From contig NZ_CAKKMV010000002.1 of NCBI RefSeq assembly GCF_918697865.1, positions 248,001-312,000 on the forward strand: a stretch of 64,000 bases of DNA, written 5' to 3'. Each line of letters opens with the position of its first letter. Positions within the stretch are counted from its first letter, which is position 1. The position numbers and the translations under genes were made by a program. This document shows positions 62,819 to 64,000 of the stretch, piece by piece. The notes under the pieces are model-generated. The model had not been told where the DNA came from and ran no database searches. It saw only the letters and a program-made list of their open reading frames with translations. The DNA comes from Massilia sp. Bi118. Lineage in GTDB: Bacteria > Pseudomonadota > Gammaproteobacteria > Burkholderiales > Burkholderiaceae_D.

Positions 62819-64000
62819 ATGTCCATGGACACCCGGAACCTGCAGGCCTACCGAGCGAGCCTGCTGCATTTTCACGCCGATCCGGCCTTTGCCGAGGATG
62901 CCTACGCCTGGCATGCGGATGGCCTGCTGATCGTCGAGAACGGCCATGTCAAGGCGGCCGGCGACTACGCGCAGCTGCAAGCCAGCCTGCCGCAAGGCGT
63001 CGAGGTAATCGACTACCGCGGCAAGATCATCGTGCCCGGCTTCATCGACACGCACCTGCACTTCCCGCAGACCGACATGATCGCCTCGCCGGCCCCGGGC
63101 CTGCTGCCCTGGCTGGAGAATTTCACCTTCCCGACCGAGCGCCAGTTCGGCGATCCGGCGCACGGCCGCGCCACCGCCGACTTCTTCCTCGACGAGCTGC
63201 TGAGGAACGGCACCACCACGGCCCTGGTCTACTGCACCGTGCACAAGGAATCGGTGGACGCGCTGTTCGAGGCGACCACCGCCCGCAATCTGCGCATGGG
63301 CGGCGGCAAGGTGCTGATGGACCGCCACTGCCCGGACTTTTTGCAGGACACCGCCGACCTGCGCGAGAGCGAAGAGCTGATCAAGCGCTGGCACAACAAG
63401 GGGAGGGCGATGTACGCTATTACCCCGCGTTTCGCCCCGACATCGACCGAGGCCCAGCTGGCCGCCACCGGCGAACTGGCGCGCGCCTATCCGGACACCT
63501 TCATCCAGACCCACGTCTCGGAAAACCAGGACGAGTGCAAGTGGGTCGGCGAGCTGTTCCCGCAGCGCCGCAGCTACCTGGACGTCTACGACCACTATGG
63601 CCTGATGCGTCCGCGCGCCATGTACGGCCACTGCATCTGGCTGGACGACGCCGACTTCGCACGCATGGGGGAAACCGGCGCGGCCATTTCCCACTGCCCG
63701 ACCTCGAACCTGTTCCTGGGCAGCGGCCTGTTCGACATCGCGCGCGCCGACAAGGCCGGTGCGCTGGTCTCGCTGGGCACGGACGTGGGGGCGGGTACCT
63801 CCTTCTCGATGTTGCAAACCATGAATGAAGCGTATAAAGTTGCGCGACTGAAAGGCAGCTACCTCCCGGCCCTGCGCATGTTCTACCTCGCCACGCTGGG
63901 CGCCGCACGCAGCATGCAGCTCGAGGGCACGATCGGGAATTTCGCCCCCGGCGTCGAGGCCGATTTCATCGTGCTCGACCCGAAAGCCACGCCGCTGCTG
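62819..64000 (+). CDS. guaD: Guanine deaminase (3' end outside window)
   Basis: At least 394 residues of a zinc amidohydrolase that deaminates guanine to xanthine, the substrate of the XdhAB enzyme encoded upstream. Zinc ligands are visible in DTHLHFPQTD (HxH), IQTHVSENQDE, MYGHCIWL and SLGTDVGAGTSFSM, and substrate residues in NFTFPTERQF. The ATG is one base after the xdhC stop; a second in-frame Met is two codons later. The frame is open to the last base, and about 40 residues are missing if the usual length of about 435 applies. Confidence 0.95.
   Translation, partial: MSMDTRNLQAYRASLLHFHADPAFAEDAYAWHADGLLIVENGHVKAAGDYAQLQASLPQGVEVIDYRGKIIVPGFIDTHLHFPQTDMIASPAPGLLPWLENFTFPTERQFGDPAHGRATADFFLDELLRNGTTTALVYCTVHKESVDALFEATTARNLRMGGGKVLMDRHCPDFLQDTADLRESEELIKRWHNKGRAMYAITPRFAPTSTEAQLAATGELARAYPDTFIQTHVSENQDECKWVGELFPQRRSYLDVYDHYGLMRPRAMYGHCIWLDDADFARMGETGAAISHCPTSNLFLGSGLFDIARADKAGALVSLGTDVGAGTSFSMLQTMNEAYKVARLKGSYLPALRMFYLATLGAARSMQLEGTIGNFAPGVEADFIVLDPKATPLL

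Overview
The window looks like a chromosomal segment of a GC-rich betaproteobacterium of the Oxalobacteraceae, most like Massilia, Duganella or Telluria. This is inferred from the peroxiredoxin-lpxC junction at the right edge of a dcw cluster, the secA/argJ/yacG/zapD/coaE/pilD/pilC/pilB/corC gene set, PEP-CTERM proteins and large TonB-dependent receptors. No 16S or other phylogenetic marker is present, so the genus is not proven.

Layout. 1-13.0 kb is mostly housekeeping: the end of a peroxiredoxin, a GNAT acetyltransferase, a DMT permease, lpxC, a DciA-like gene, secA, a TipA-type MerR regulator with its own 19-bp-spacer promoter, an AI-2E family permease, a DUF945-TonB fusion, argJ, a DUF815 ATPase and mutT. 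13.0-18.9 kb is accessory: an unknown protein, a GH92 mannosidase, a HAF-repeat protein, an aldo/keto reductase, a cysteine-rich YidD relative and a tautomerase. 19.3-21.8 kb is yacG-zapD-coaE-pilD on the minus strand. 21.9-25.3 kb holds a LysR/DoxX pair and an OafA-type acyltransferase. 25.3-47.1 kb is a complete-looking N-acetylgalactosamine (GalNAc) foraging locus. 47.4-52.0 kb returns to the core with pilC, pilB and a CorC-type protein, all on the minus strand. 52.2-56.3 kb carries a chemoreceptor, a small PstS-like binding protein, a porin and a ClpP-like protein. 56.3-64.0 kb is purine catabolism: uraH, puuE, xdhABC and the start of guaD.

How the genes work together. The GalNAc locus is two divergent operons. 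The plus-strand operon encodes a secreted GH31 alpha-GalNAcase with NPCBM-type modules, a TonB receptor, a Tat-exported GH109 alpha-GalNAcase, a Tat-exported GH79-like glycosidase and a second TonB receptor. The minus-strand operon encodes AgaS, a ROK sugar kinase, AgaZ, an AgaR-type repressor, AgaA and a sugar-porter permease. The predicted route is outer-membrane capture, periplasmic release of GalNAc, import, phosphorylation, deacetylation and deamination/isomerisation to tagatose-6-phosphate. The 316-bp divergent region has two well-formed sigma-70 promoters and five GAAAG (CTTTC) motifs, the known core of proteobacterial AgaR sites. The same motifs, including an identical 11-mer, recur about 15 kb away before a DUF3472/PEP-CTERM gene pair, which suggests that this pair is a regulon member.

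The locus and the LysR/DoxX/acyltransferase genes lie exactly between pilC and pilD, which are normally adjacent, so the block looks like a roughly 25.5-kb insertion into the conserved pilBCD-coaE-zapD-yacG string. Five REPIN-like paired inverted repeats lie at the ends of core and purine genes. No tRNA, rRNA, CRISPR array, insertion sequence or prophage was seen.
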